Shown here one piece after another: positions 1-7,096 of a DNA stretch of 64,000 nt. Origin of the DNA: SM23-73-3 sp964580215 (GTDB lineage: Bacteria > Zixibacteria > MSB-5A5 > SM1-73); assembly GCA_964580215.1 (NCBI GenBank), contig CAZOJT010000005.1, positions 45,046 through 109,045 of the forward strand. Reading direction: 5' to 3'. Each line of letters opens with the position of its first letter. Position 1 is the first letter of the stretch. The position numbers were made by a program, and so were the translations under genes. Under the pieces are notes generated by a model. The model was not told the origin of the DNA. It searched no databases and worked only from the letters and a program-made list of their open reading frames with translations.

Positions 1-352
1 CAAGCAAAGCCATAACTGCGGCACTCAAGCCCTCAATAGCTCCCACAGTGACCATCACTTCAGAGGGATTAGCTTTGATGTTATTATCCCTTTCCAGTTT
101 CTTAACGATCGCTTCTCTTAATTCCGGCAGCCCGATGCTTGTAGAATAGCCACTCACCAGACCCTTGTTTATCGCCTCACACGCCGCCTTATTAATATGT
201 TCCGGCGAGCCTGCCGCCGGTCTTGCCCAGGATAAGGAAACCGGATCTTTTACCTGCATGGACAGTCGCGTCATCTCATGAATAGCAGAACGCGGAATCT
301 GGCTTACTCTATCAGATACCAAACTCTTTTTGATTTTATCTCTATTCTCCAC
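1..352 (-). CDS. PLP-dependent aminotransferase, class I/II, N-terminal part (cut by window edge)
   Basis: About 117 codons of the N-terminus are present and the gene runs off the left edge. The start is a GTG at 352-350, preceded by GGAG with about 7 bases spacing. The translation contains RVSQIPRSAIHEM, then SLSWARPAAGSPEHI and SGYSTSIGLPELREAIVKKL, the order expected for the N-terminal arm and small domain of fold-type I aspartate-aminotransferase-like enzymes, where the Y-x-x-x-x-G-x-x-x-LR-x-A segment is highly conserved. Such enzymes transfer amino groups between amino acids and 2-oxo acids using pyridoxal phosphate. The catalytic lysine lies outside the window, so substrate and exact subfamily cannot be told. 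Confidence 0.85.
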   Translation of the reverse strand, partial: MENRDKIKKSLVSDRVSQIPRSAIHEMTRLSMQVKDPVSLSWARPAAGSPEHINKAACEAINKGLVSGYSTSIGLPELREAIVKKLERDNNIKANPSEVMVTVGAIEGLSAAVMALL

Positions 353-422
353 TTTTCACTCCATATTTTATGTTATCAATTGACCATTTTCTCACCTTTG
401 TCAAGCAGTTTGACTTAATTTT

Positions 423-500
423 TAAGAACGTATTGAAAAACTAAAGTCGGAGTGCACCAGCTTGCTGGTGCGTTTTCTTCTTTTTCAACAGTTCCTTTAG
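423..500. repeat. Compact inverted-repeat element, family 1 relative
   Basis: The left end reads TATTGAAAAACT and the right end, reverse complemented, reads AACTGTTGAAAAAG, so the ends are inverted copies of the terminal sequence of the larger family 1 elements. Between them sits a small hairpin around 443-462 (CACCAGC / GCTGGTG). It is about 78 bp and holds no gene. Confidence 0.5.
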
Positions 501-511
501 CTTGACCAAAA

Positions 512-674
512 GTCTGCCTAAAGGGCCTGTTGAAAAACCCTATTAGCAGGGCTAAATGCCCTGCCCTATGGGTGATAAGTTATTGTTACTCATAGAGGCG
601 GGAATTTTCGTATGAATGCATACGCATATCCCGCCTCAAAGTTTAACTTTTTCAACAATCCCTAAAGGCAGACA
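512..674 (-). repeat. Family 1 element, copy 1 (MITE-like, terminal inverted repeats)
   Basis: Outer ends GTCTGCC and GGCAGAC flank the terminal inverted repeats AAGGGCCTGTTGAAAAA and TTTTTCAACAATCCCT. Inside are an AGCAGGGC / GCCCTGC hairpin and a GGCGGGA / TCCCGCC stem that encloses a copy of the 20-bp palindromic unit at 607-627. Three more copies lie at 6509, 16646 and 57935 in the opposite orientation. There is no coding capacity, so mobilisation, if any, would be by a transposase encoded elsewhere. Confidence 0.75.
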
Positions 675-696
675 CTCCATGTGAGCAAAAAAATTA

Positions 697-770
697 AGTA
701 GTTCGTAGGGACAGCCCTTGTGGCTGTCCGTATTAGGGCTGGGACAGGGACAAGCCCTGTCCCTACATAA
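697..770. repeat. GGGACAG/CTGTCCC hairpin repeats
   Basis: Two consecutive palindromes around GGGACAGCCC-TTG-TGGCTGTCC and GGGACAGGG-CTT-GTCCCTG lie just downstream of the thioredoxin stop. A related copy is at 25817-25853 in front of the TPR gene. They can form stable hairpins but have no T-run, so I do not call them terminators. Confidence 0.55.
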
Positions 771-777
771 AATTTAA

Positions 778-1152
778 CTAACGATTTGATCGGGCAAGTG
801 CATCCAGTTTCGCTCGCAATGGGTTCAATGGCAAAAGCCCCACGATCCGATCCACAGGTTTCCCCTTGTTGAAGAAGAAAACTGTAGGGATGCTTTGCAC
901 CCGATATTGCATGGCGGTTTCGGGATTCTGATCCACGTTCAATTTAAAGATGCGCACTCGACCAACATAATCCGGACCGATCTCATCCAAAAGTCCCCCC
1001 ATAACTTGGCAGGGTGGACATCGAGCCGACCAGAAATCCACTACCACCGGAATATCAGATTCAAGCACTTCCTCTCGAAATGATAGATCCGTTACCGGAA
1101 GCGGCTTACCCGGTTTTGGCGGCTTGAAGAATAAGTTCTTTAAAAATCCCAT
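778..1152 (-). CDS. Thioredoxin-family protein with CPPC active site
   Basis: The 124-residue protein has a thioredoxin fold with FWSARCPPCQ at residues 40-49 and the cis-proline motif SIPT around Pro89, so it should carry out cytoplasmic thiol-disulfide exchange. Two features depart from classical thioredoxin: the active site is CPPC rather than CGPC, and the usual Trp before the first Cys is Arg44. An N-terminal extension of about 20 residues rich in Lys and Pro precedes the domain; it is not a clear signal peptide. CPPC motifs change redox potential in known family members, so the substrate set may differ from standard TrxA. It stands alone, with no reductase next to it. Confidence 0.88.
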   Translation of the reverse strand: MGFLKNLFFKPPKPGKPLPVTDLSFREEVLESDIPVVVDFWSARCPPCQVMGGLLDEIGPDYVGRVRIFKLNVDQNPETAMQYRVQSIPTVFFFNKGKPVDRIVGLLPLNPLRAKLDALARSNR

Positions 1153-1235
1153 AGGTTTTTATCTCCTGCATTCAAAGTACAATAATTATAACTAAAAGAT
1201 GAAAGTTCGTCTCTGGCGTTGGTAACTAAAGCCAC

Positions 1236-1754
1236 TTACAACCTTCTTTTTTCTTGAGAGCTAAAAAAATCAAAATACCTTTCTCCTTTGGGAGTGATCT
1301 GATAATAAGTATGATTGCGATGCTTGATCCATTTATTGTCAACTATGTTTTTTCGATACTGAATCATTACCGGTGCAACTCTTTTTAGTAGTTTCAAACT
1401 TTTCAGTTTCTTGTGGTGCTCAAACGCCAGATCGGGTTCGATTTTCAAAATCCTCGCCACCATCAAGGAATAGTCCACTCCCATCACTTGATGATGTTGC
1501 AGGATACGAAAGTCAAGTTCGTCTAACTGATGATAATCTTTATCCGGTTTATTCTCCTTCTTTTCTAAAATGTCCTCCCAGGATAAAGAAATCAGCCGTT
1601 TCGATTCAGTCTTTTTTAGATTGCCACAGGAAGTTTTATGCACTACAACTATATTATTATAACTGAAATATCCGATGATGGAGTCATTAGGCTGGGGAGA
1701 ACAGCATCGGGCAATTTTATACCCTTCTTTCAGTTTTAGTTCATTAATAGACAT
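1236..1754 (-). CDS. RelA/SpoT-type zinc-finger domain fused to a winged-helix domain
   Basis: The first 50 or so residues contain ARCCSPQPNDSIIGY with Cys17 and Cys18, then VVVHKTSCGNL with His39 and Cys43. This matches the zinc-finger (ZFD/RIS) segment found near the C-terminus of long Rel/SpoT (p)ppGpp synthetases, where it contacts the ribosome and tRNA. No synthetase or hydrolase domain is present. Residues about 78-170 look like a winged-helix DNA-binding fold ending in ITPKGERYFDFF, similar in style to the DUF2250 proteins seen mainly in archaea; that assignment is from memory. The product may be a small regulator sensing metal or nucleic acid. It is monocistronic and its function is unknown. 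Confidence 0.6.
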   Translation of the reverse strand: MSINELKLKEGYKIARCCSPQPNDSIIGYFSYNNIVVVHKTSCGNLKKTESKRLISLSWEDILEKKENKPDKDYHQLDELDFRILQHHQVMGVDYSLMVARILKIEPDLAFEHHKKLKSLKLLKRVAPVMIQYRKNIVDNKWIKHRNHTYYQITPKGERYFDFFSSQEKRRL

Positions 1755-2030
1755 CCAATCATTCCTTCTTTTAGTAGAATAGCCAAAAATTCCTATATGT
1801 CAAGCTCATCTTACATCAGCAATCTCTGTTGGTGGAAAAGTTAGATGCGTCCGAAGTTATGATTTTCAAGAAAGCATTAAGTTTATTTTCTGTGAGAATA
1901 AAGCAGGGTGGAATTTAAAAGGATTGTTTCAATAAAAAGTGGCGCAGGTTGGACTGCAAACCCGCGCCACAGATACCTTTGTGCCAATTTAGGAGCCTTG
2001 AAGGTTCTATAGCATGATCTAAATATCAAT
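1755..2030. other. Intergenic region between folD and the zinc-finger gene
   Basis: No gene seen. It holds the folD terminator at 1932-1970 and ends in the tandem repeat that begins at 2031. Confidence 0.6.
1932..1970 (-). terminator. Rho-independent terminator of folD
   Basis: Read on the minus strand, a 12-bp stem GTGGCGCGGGTT / AACCTGCGCCAC (one mismatch, 1959-1970 with 1939-1950) is followed by TTTTTATT. It lies about 125 bp downstream of the folD stop. Confidence 0.8.
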
Positions 2031-2120
2031 CCGTTCAATCCGCTTAATCCGTTGACCCGTTCAATCCGCTTAATCCGTTGACCCGTTCAATCCGCTTAAT
2101 CCGTTGACCCATCCGTTGAC
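2031..2120. repeat. 26-bp tandem repeat overlapping the 3' end of folD
   Basis: Three copies with a 26-bp period start at 2031, 2057 and 2083 (unit begins CCGTTCAATCCGCTTAATCC), followed by partial copies to 2120. The folD stop at 2096-2098 falls inside the array, so the last residues of the protein (STDGSTD) are encoded by repeat DNA. Confidence 0.85.
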
Positions 2121-2998
2121 AGCATCTCACAGGCTTTAACTGTATTTGAAAGAAGCATGGCGATGGTCATGGGACCCACTCCACCCGGAACTGGCGTTAT
2201 AGCTTTGGCAACTTGGCTGACTGATTCAAAATCGACGTCTCCTACCGATCTATATCCGGATTTAGTTGACGGATCCTCTATTCTGTTGGTTCCCACGTCA
2301 ATTACCACCACTCCTGGCTTGACCATATCTGCGGTAACGAATTTTGCCCTCCCCATTGCCGCAATCAGAATATCAGCCTGTCGGGTGACTCCGAGCAGAT
2401 CTTTTGTGGCAGTATGACAGATGGTGACGGTGGCATTGGCACCTTTTGCCTTTTGATAAAGCATGGGAGCAAGTGGTCTTCCCACCAAGCTCCCTCGACC
2501 TAATATCACCACATGCTTTCCGGAAGGATCATTTCCCGATCTTACCAGAAGCTCCTGAATACCCAAAGGAGTGCAGGGCAAAAAGGTTGGTTTACCAGCC
2601 AGTATCATTCCCACATTGAAAGGATGAAATCCATCCACATCTTTCTTGGGGTCTATGGCTAAAATCACCTTCTCTTCGCTTATCTGCTCTGGTGTGGGAA
2701 ACTGAACTAAAATTCCATGTATGGTCTTTTTTTCATTCAATTCTTCAATTTTTTTCAAAAGCTCGGATTCAGACAAATCATTAGGGTATCTATAAACCTC
2801 GGAGTGGATGCCCACCTTTTCACAGGCTTTCGCTTTCATATTCACATAAACTTCGGAAGCAGGATTATCTCCCACCAAGATTGCCGCCAATCCGGGAACT
2901 TTTCCACTTTTTTTTAAATTTTCTATCTTTTCTTTTAAACCTTCTTTTATTTCTGAGGAAATCTTTTTACCATCAATGATCTCTGCTGGCATAACCAC
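2096..2998 (-). CDS. folD: Bifunctional methylenetetrahydrofolate dehydrogenase / methenyltetrahydrofolate cyclohydrolase
   Basis: FolD interconverts 5,10-methylene-, 5,10-methenyl- and 10-formyl-tetrahydrofolate with NADP in cytosolic one-carbon metabolism. The 300-residue length is normal. Family landmarks are present: YVNMKAKACEKVGI with Tyr51 and catalytic Lys55, DPKKDVDGFHPFNVG, PCTPLGIQELL, the nucleotide-binding VILGRGSLVGRP, and the C-terminal TPVPGGVGPMTIAMLL. The start could be either of two ATGs two codons apart (MVM). The extreme C-terminus (about 7 residues) comes from the tandem repeat at 2031-2120 and lies beyond the conserved domain, so activity should not be affected. Confidence 0.97.
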   Translation of the reverse strand: MVMPAEIIDGKKISSEIKEGLKEKIENLKKSGKVPGLAAILVGDNPASEVYVNMKAKACEKVGIHSEVYRYPNDLSESELLKKIEELNEKKTIHGILVQFPTPEQISEEKVILAIDPKKDVDGFHPFNVGMILAGKPTFLPCTPLGIQELLVRSGNDPSGKHVVILGRGSLVGRPLAPMLYQKAKGANATVTICHTATKDLLGVTRQADILIAAMGRAKFVTADMVKPGVVVIDVGTNRIEDPSTKSGYRSVGDVDFESVSQVAKAITPVPGGVGPMTIAMLLSNTVKACEMLSTDGSTD

Positions 2999-3017
2999 TC
3001 CTATTTAAAAATTATGC

Positions 3018-3086
3018 CGGATGACGAATAATTGATGACGAATTGCTTTTATTCGTCATCCGTCATCCGTCATTCGTCATTCGTCA
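3018..3086. repeat. 7-bp repeat array directly after ymdB
   Basis: On the minus strand the array begins at the base after the ymdB TAA and reads as 7-bp units TGACGAA, TGACGAA, TGACGGA, TGACGGA, TGACGAA. A second, inverted block of the same units follows near 3018-3045, so the RNA can fold into a hairpin. Confidence 0.8.
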
Positions 3087-3911
3087 TTAAATCCTTTCTT
3101 TATTGTCTTTTTCCTCTTCCTCTTCTGGTCTGGGGACATCAATTTTGATTCTTTCAATGCTTTGAGCTTTGCCGGTCTCCGGGTCAATTTTGACCAGCGC
3201 CCCGCAAAATTTGATATCTTTCTTGGCGAGTGTGAAACGGCGAGGGATCTGCAAGAGAAAACGAGAAAGGGCGTCCTCTTTGTTTACGCCGAGCACTGAG
3301 TCATGCGCTCCGGTCATTCCAGCATCGGTGATATAAGCCGTCCCGCCCGGCAGGATGCCCTCATCCGCGGTTTGCACATGCGTATGACTTCCTAAGACCG
3401 CAGTAACCTTTCCATCCAGATACCATCCTAAAGCAATCTTTTCGGAGGTGGCTTCAGCATGCAGGTCCACAATGACGATTTTGGTCTTCTCTTTGAGCCC
3501 TTTGATCTTCTCTTTCGCCACCCGGAAAGGGCAATCGATCTCCTTTATATAAACTCTCCCCTGAATGTTTAAAACCCCGACTTTATCTCCCTCTTTTGTT
3601 TCAAATATTCCCGCTCCTCTTCCCGGAGCATCCGGGGGATAATTGGCAGGTCTTAAGATGCGCTCGTCTTCATTTAGGTAAGGATATATATCTTTCCGAT
3701 CCCAGATGTGATTACCGCTGGTTAAGCAATCCACCCCATAGGAGTGAATTTTTTTGGCTATCTCCTTGGTTAAACCGAATCCACCAGCGGAGTTTTCTAC
3801 ATTAGCTATGGTGAAATCTATCTGATGTGTTTTCTTAAGATCGGGCAGAAGTTGGGAGACCGCCCATCTCCCTGGTTTTCCCACTATGTCTGCGATAAAT
3901 AGTATGTTCAA
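3087..3911 (-). CDS. ymdB: YmdB-type metallophosphoesterase (2',3'-cyclic nucleotide phosphodiesterase family)
   Basis: The 274-residue protein starts MNILFIADIVGKPGR and carries the metal-ligand motifs of the TIGR00282/YmdB family: NVENSAGGFG, SGNHIWDRK, DLHAEATSEK and GSHTHVQTADE, ending in ITDAGMTG. Bacillus YmdB hydrolyses 2',3'-cAMP and affects motility and biofilm genes. As in many genomes it lies next to rny, the RNase Y gene, on the same strand with rny upstream, which fits a shared role in RNA turnover. The last 15 residues are an acidic and lysine-rich tail (PEEEEEKDNKERI) not expected in the family core. A 7-bp repeat array starts immediately after its stop. Confidence 0.93.
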   Translation of the reverse strand: MNILFIADIVGKPGRWAVSQLLPDLKKTHQIDFTIANVENSAGGFGLTKEIAKKIHSYGVDCLTSGNHIWDRKDIYPYLNEDERILRPANYPPDAPGRGAGIFETKEGDKVGVLNIQGRVYIKEIDCPFRVAKEKIKGLKEKTKIVIVDLHAEATSEKIALGWYLDGKVTAVLGSHTHVQTADEGILPGGTAYITDAGMTGAHDSVLGVNKEDALSRFLLQIPRRFTLAKKDIKFCGALVKIDPETGKAQSIERIKIDVPRPEEEEEKDNKERI

Positions 3912-4264
3912 ATCACATTTCCTAGTCTGTGTATTTCACTACCTTTCCCGGAAAGCTGGGTAAAATCACTTTTTGGTAGCCGCAGGCTTCAGCCTGCGAA
4001 AAAGTAAGTCTTCACGCAATCGCATGGTTACAGTCATTATAACAGTTCACTTATGCTGCAAGATAGTTTATCACAAGAATCTCTTGAATTCCATTATATG
4101 CTTTAAAAACATATTAAAGTTTATGTCGAATTGCATAAGGATTGTCCTCAAGAGCCGAAGGACAAAATCCAAATACCACCGGAGTTTTTCAATCATCGAA
4201 GCTCAGCACTGCTGCCTGGCAGTTTGTGCCGCAAAAAATCGATTCCTAAATTCTTCCTCTCTTT
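3912..4264. other. Intergenic spacer with a GTAGCCGCAGGC palindrome
   Basis: No gene. At about 3979-4003 there is a short palindrome, GCAGGCTTCAGCCTGC, preceded by GTAGCC. A disrupted relative is at 54981-55037 and more distant ones lie at 51053 and 27479. The rest shows no structure I can name. Confidence 0.55.
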
Positions 4265-5827
4265 CTATTTAGCATATTCAATGGCTCTGGTTTCCCGTAT
4301 CACCGTAACCTTGATCTGACCGGGATACTCCAGCTCAGCCTCGATTTTCTTGGCCATCTCATTTGCCAGTTCTGCCGCTCCCACATCACCTATGCGCTCA
4401 TGCTCCACAATAACCCTGATCTCCCTTCCCGCCTGAATGGCATACGACTTAGCCACACCTTTGAACGAATCAGCCAGCTCCTCCAGTTTCTCCAACCGTT
4501 TGATATATCCTTCCAGGGTTTCACGTCGGGCACCAGGTCTGGCTCCGGAGATGGCATCTGCCGCCTGAACCAGAACGGAATAGGGAGACTCTGAAGTGAC
4601 GTCCTCATGATGAGAGGCGATGGCATTCAACACTATCGGATTCTCCCCGTATTTCTGGGCTACATTGTATCCTATCTGGGTGTGTGTTCCCTCGGTTTCC
4701 CGATCAACCGCTTTTCCTATATCGTGCAAAAGACCGGCTCTTTTAGCTAAATTGGAGTCCAAGTCCAACTCCGCCGCCATCAATCCAGTCAGGAAAGCCA
4801 CCTCCTTGCTGTGCTGGAGAACATTTTGACCGTAGCTGGTTCGGAACTGGAGTTTGCCCAAAAGTTTCACCAACTCGGGATGAATCCCATGGATGCCTAC
4901 ATCGAAGCTGGCTTGTTCCCCTGTCTCCCGGACGATGACCTCCATCTCTTTTTCAGCCTTTGCCACCACCTCCTCTATGCGGGCCGGATGGATTCTTCCA
5001 TCCATGATCAGCTTCTCTAAAGCCATTCTGGCGACCTCCCTTCTTATGGGGTCATAGCCGGAAAGTATCACCGCCTCTGGGGTATCATCTACGATTACAT
5101 CGATTCCGGTGGCGGTCTCGAAGGAACGAATGTTTCGTCCCTCCCTTCCGATGATGCGCCCCTTCATCTCATCGTTGGGAAGATTCACCACCGATACGGT
5201 TGATTCCACCGTGTGATCAGCCGCACATCTTTGAATGGCGGAGATGATTATGTCTTTGGCCTCCTTCTCTGCGGTCTGCTCTGCCTGTTCTTTGATCTCC
5301 TTTATAAGCTGGGTAGCCTCCTGTCGGGCTTGACTTTCTAAGTTCTCCATTAAGAGCTTTTTTGCCTCGTTGGCGGTCATCTGAGCTATTCTCTCCAGTT
5401 GTTTGTTCTGATCGGCGATCTTTCGGCTTAGTTCATCACTTTTAGCCCGAACCGCCTTCTCTCTGGCGAACAGAATCTTATCCCGGTTCTGCACCTCTCT
5501 TTCTTTCTTGGTTAAAATATCTACCTTTCGGTCTAAATGTGCCTCCTTTTCTGAAAACTTTTTTTCTATTCGACTAAACTCAGATTTTTTGATCTGCTGC
5601 TCTTTTTCAAAATTGACTTTGGCTTTATACCACTCATCTCTGGCTTCTAAGATAGCCTCCTTCTTCTTAATCTCCGCCTCTTTCTTCGCTTCCTCTATGA
5701 TCCTCTTTGCCAACTCCTCAGCCTTTCCTAACTTCATCTCTCCTATCCTGCGGCTGATAAACCATCCAAGAAAGAAGGTCAAAATCGCCACACCCGAGGC
5801 TATAAGGATAATCATCAAGTTGTTCAT
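4265..5827 (-). CDS. rny: Ribonuclease Y
   Basis: RNase Y is a membrane-anchored endoribonuclease that initiates mRNA decay. The 520-residue length is standard. It has an N-terminal membrane helix (residues about 4-22), a long Lys/Glu/Arg coiled coil to about residue 200, a KH domain containing MKGRIIGREGRNIRSFE, and an HD domain with LLHDIGKAVD and ASHHED as metal ligands. The start is supported by AAGGAGAAGCAGTT before the ATG. The gene sits between zapA upstream and ymdB downstream, a widespread arrangement. A small hairpin (GGGTC-TAGGC-GACCC, 5848-5862) and a larger structured element lie in its 5' region. Confidence 0.97.
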   Translation of the reverse strand: MNNLMIILIASGVAILTFFLGWFISRRIGEMKLGKAEELAKRIIEEAKKEAEIKKKEAILEARDEWYKAKVNFEKEQQIKKSEFSRIEKKFSEKEAHLDRKVDILTKKEREVQNRDKILFAREKAVRAKSDELSRKIADQNKQLERIAQMTANEAKKLLMENLESQARQEATQLIKEIKEQAEQTAEKEAKDIIISAIQRCAADHTVESTVSVVNLPNDEMKGRIIGREGRNIRSFETATGIDVIVDDTPEAVILSGYDPIRREVARMALEKLIMDGRIHPARIEEVVAKAEKEMEVIVRETGEQASFDVGIHGIHPELVKLLGKLQFRTSYGQNVLQHSKEVAFLTGLMAAELDLDSNLAKRAGLLHDIGKAVDRETEGTHTQIGYNVAQKYGENPIVLNAIASHHEDVTSESPYSVLVQAADAISGARPGARRETLEGYIKRLEKLEELADSFKGVAKSYAIQAGREIRVIVEHERIGDVGAAELANEMAKKIEAELEYPGQIKVTVIRETRAIEYAK

Positions 5828-5867
5828 AACTGCTTCTCCTTCCCCATGGGTCGCCTAGACCCTATAT

Positions 5868-5963
5868 GAAAAAACCCCACTTGTTTTTTTAGATTTTGCC
5901 TTTGTGAAAAAATTAAAGTATTCGAAAGACTTTCTCAGGCAAAATCAACCAACAGAAGTGGGG
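5868..5963 (-). ncRNA. Structured RNA or large terminator between zapA and rny
   Basis: On the minus strand an 8-bp closing stem CCCCACTT / AAGTGGGG (5956-5963 with 5875-5882) encloses a 10-bp stem GATTTTGCCT / AGGCAAAATC (5937-5946 with 5892-5901), an AU-rich loop, and an asymmetric internal loop, and is followed by TTTTTT. In many bacteria the 6S RNA gene directly follows zapA, but at about 95 nt this is half the usual size. It could be a zapA terminator, a short stable RNA or a leader of rny. Confidence 0.5.
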
Positions 5964-5983
5964 AACAAAAACAAAGAGGACTT

Positions 5984-6286
5984 TTAGAATTTTTTTTGAC
6001 TGACCTTACTATTTAACTGCTCTAAAAGGGATTGCGATCTTTCTTCTACATCCAGAAGTTTTTTCTCCTTGTCTTCTCTCTCTTTAAACAACTCGTCGGT
6101 TATGTTCATGGCTGCCAGAACTGCTACCCTTAAAGGTAGCTTGTTGGACAATTTCTCTGACACTTCCTTCATCTTTTGATCCACATATTTGGCAACCGTT
6201 TGGATGTAAAAAGCTTCTGTATCTCCCTTAATAGGATAATCTTCACCAAAAATATTAACGTTAACCGATTGTTTTTTCTCTTCCAT
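5984..6286 (-). CDS. zapA: Cell division protein ZapA
   Basis: The 100-residue protein has the ZapA pattern: a short N-terminal beta part (VNVNIFGEDYPIKGDTEAFYIQTVAKYVDQKM) followed by LRVAVLAAMNITDELFK and a C-terminal coiled coil. ZapA crosslinks FtsZ filaments at the division ring. The FtsZ partner is not in the window. It is followed by the structured element at 5868-5963 and rny, and preceded, across a repeat-filled gap, by a ZapB-like coiled-coil gene. Confidence 0.88.
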   Translation of the reverse strand: MEEKKQSVNVNIFGEDYPIKGDTEAFYIQTVAKYVDQKMKEVSEKLSNKLPLRVAVLAAMNITDELFKEREDKEKKLLDVEERSQSLLEQLNSKVSQKKF

Positions 6287-6412
6287 AATGCCAAGTTAAT
6301 TAAAAAGAAAATTTCTAAAAACTCTTTTGTTTTCTTTCCCCACAAGTCAAACCACTAATTAACGCACCTCAACTAACATGTTACGAAATACAGCCACACT
6401 TTGTCAAGAGAT

Positions 6413-6712
6413 TTTATCGAGAGCTTTCGAAAAAGTCAAATAGGGAAAGGTTTTGTTGGAGTGTCCCGCCTTTGGCGGGGAAAAGACAATGAGCTTTATA
6501 TGGTTCATCTAAAGGGTTTGTTGAAAGACTCCCACTTCGGGGCGGGATATGCGTATGCATTCATACGAAAATTCCCGCCCCTATGGGCAACAACGGCTTA
6601 TCACCCATAGGGCAGGGCATTTAGCCCTGCCAATAAAGTTTTTTAACAGTCCCTAAAGGTGGACACTCCAAATTCTTTTCTCCTTGCAGTTTTTCGAAAG
6701 ACCTCTTAACTT
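6413..6712. repeat. Concentric nested inverted repeats around family 1 copy 2
   Basis: Three inverted pairs are nested. Outermost: GAGCTTTCGAAAAAG near 6421 and GTTTTTCGAAAGACCTC near 6690. Middle: TTGGAGTGTCC near 6459 and GGACACTCCAA near 6662. Innermost: the family 1 element at 6509-6658 with its CTGTTGAAAAA-type ends, GGCGGGA / TCCCGCC stem and a 20-bp palindromic unit at 6549-6569. The outer right arm runs into the last codons of the 6706 gene. No gene lies inside. Confidence 0.7.
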
Positions 6713-6990
6713 TCGGCTTCAAACGGAACCAACTTCTCTAAAAGCTTCTCCAGCCGCCTTTTGATCGTCTCCCTCTTTTCGATAAAATTCCTTTCCTTGT
6801 GGGCAAGCTCGCTTCTCAATCTCTCTGTTTCCAAACTTAAACTTTTTGTACTCTTTTCAAAATTGTTTATCTGATCTTCTAACTTCCCATAGGAAGAGGT
6901 AATCTCCTGGTTCTCCTGCTTGAGTCGATCGATCAACTCCACCGTTTTCCTGATCTTCTCTTCCAATCTTTCGAAATTTTCTAACTGCAT
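6706..6990 (-). CDS. ZapB-like coiled-coil cell-division protein
   Basis: The 94-residue protein is predicted to be almost entirely coiled coil (heptads of Leu/Ile with Glu/Lys/Arg throughout) and begins MQLENFERLEEKIRKTVELI. Size, composition and position just upstream of zapA on the same strand suggest a ZapB-type partner that binds ZapA at the divisome. There is no catalytic motif, and coiled coils give weak homology, so another structural role is possible. Its 3' end touches the inverted-repeat complex at 6413-6712. Confidence 0.6.
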   Translation of the reverse strand: MQLENFERLEEKIRKTVELIDRLKQENQEITSSYGKLEDQINNFEKSTKSLSLETERLRSELAHKERNFIEKRETIKRRLEKLLEKLVPFEAES

Positions 6991-7096
6991 AACAAAACTT
7001 CTTTTTCTGGAATTATTTTAGAAAGTTTTTTAAAACTCTAACAATTCCCCAAATAAAACAGTGAACTGAAATACAGTATATAAGATATTTTTTCTG

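Noticed and set aside
2031..2120. CRISPR-like array
   Set aside because: The repeat is strictly tandem with no spacers, and no cas genes are present; the same holds for the 7-bp arrays.
3973..4319. Plus-strand frames between ymdB and rny
   Set aside because: They start in a palindromic repeat and have no ribosome site or protein-like composition.
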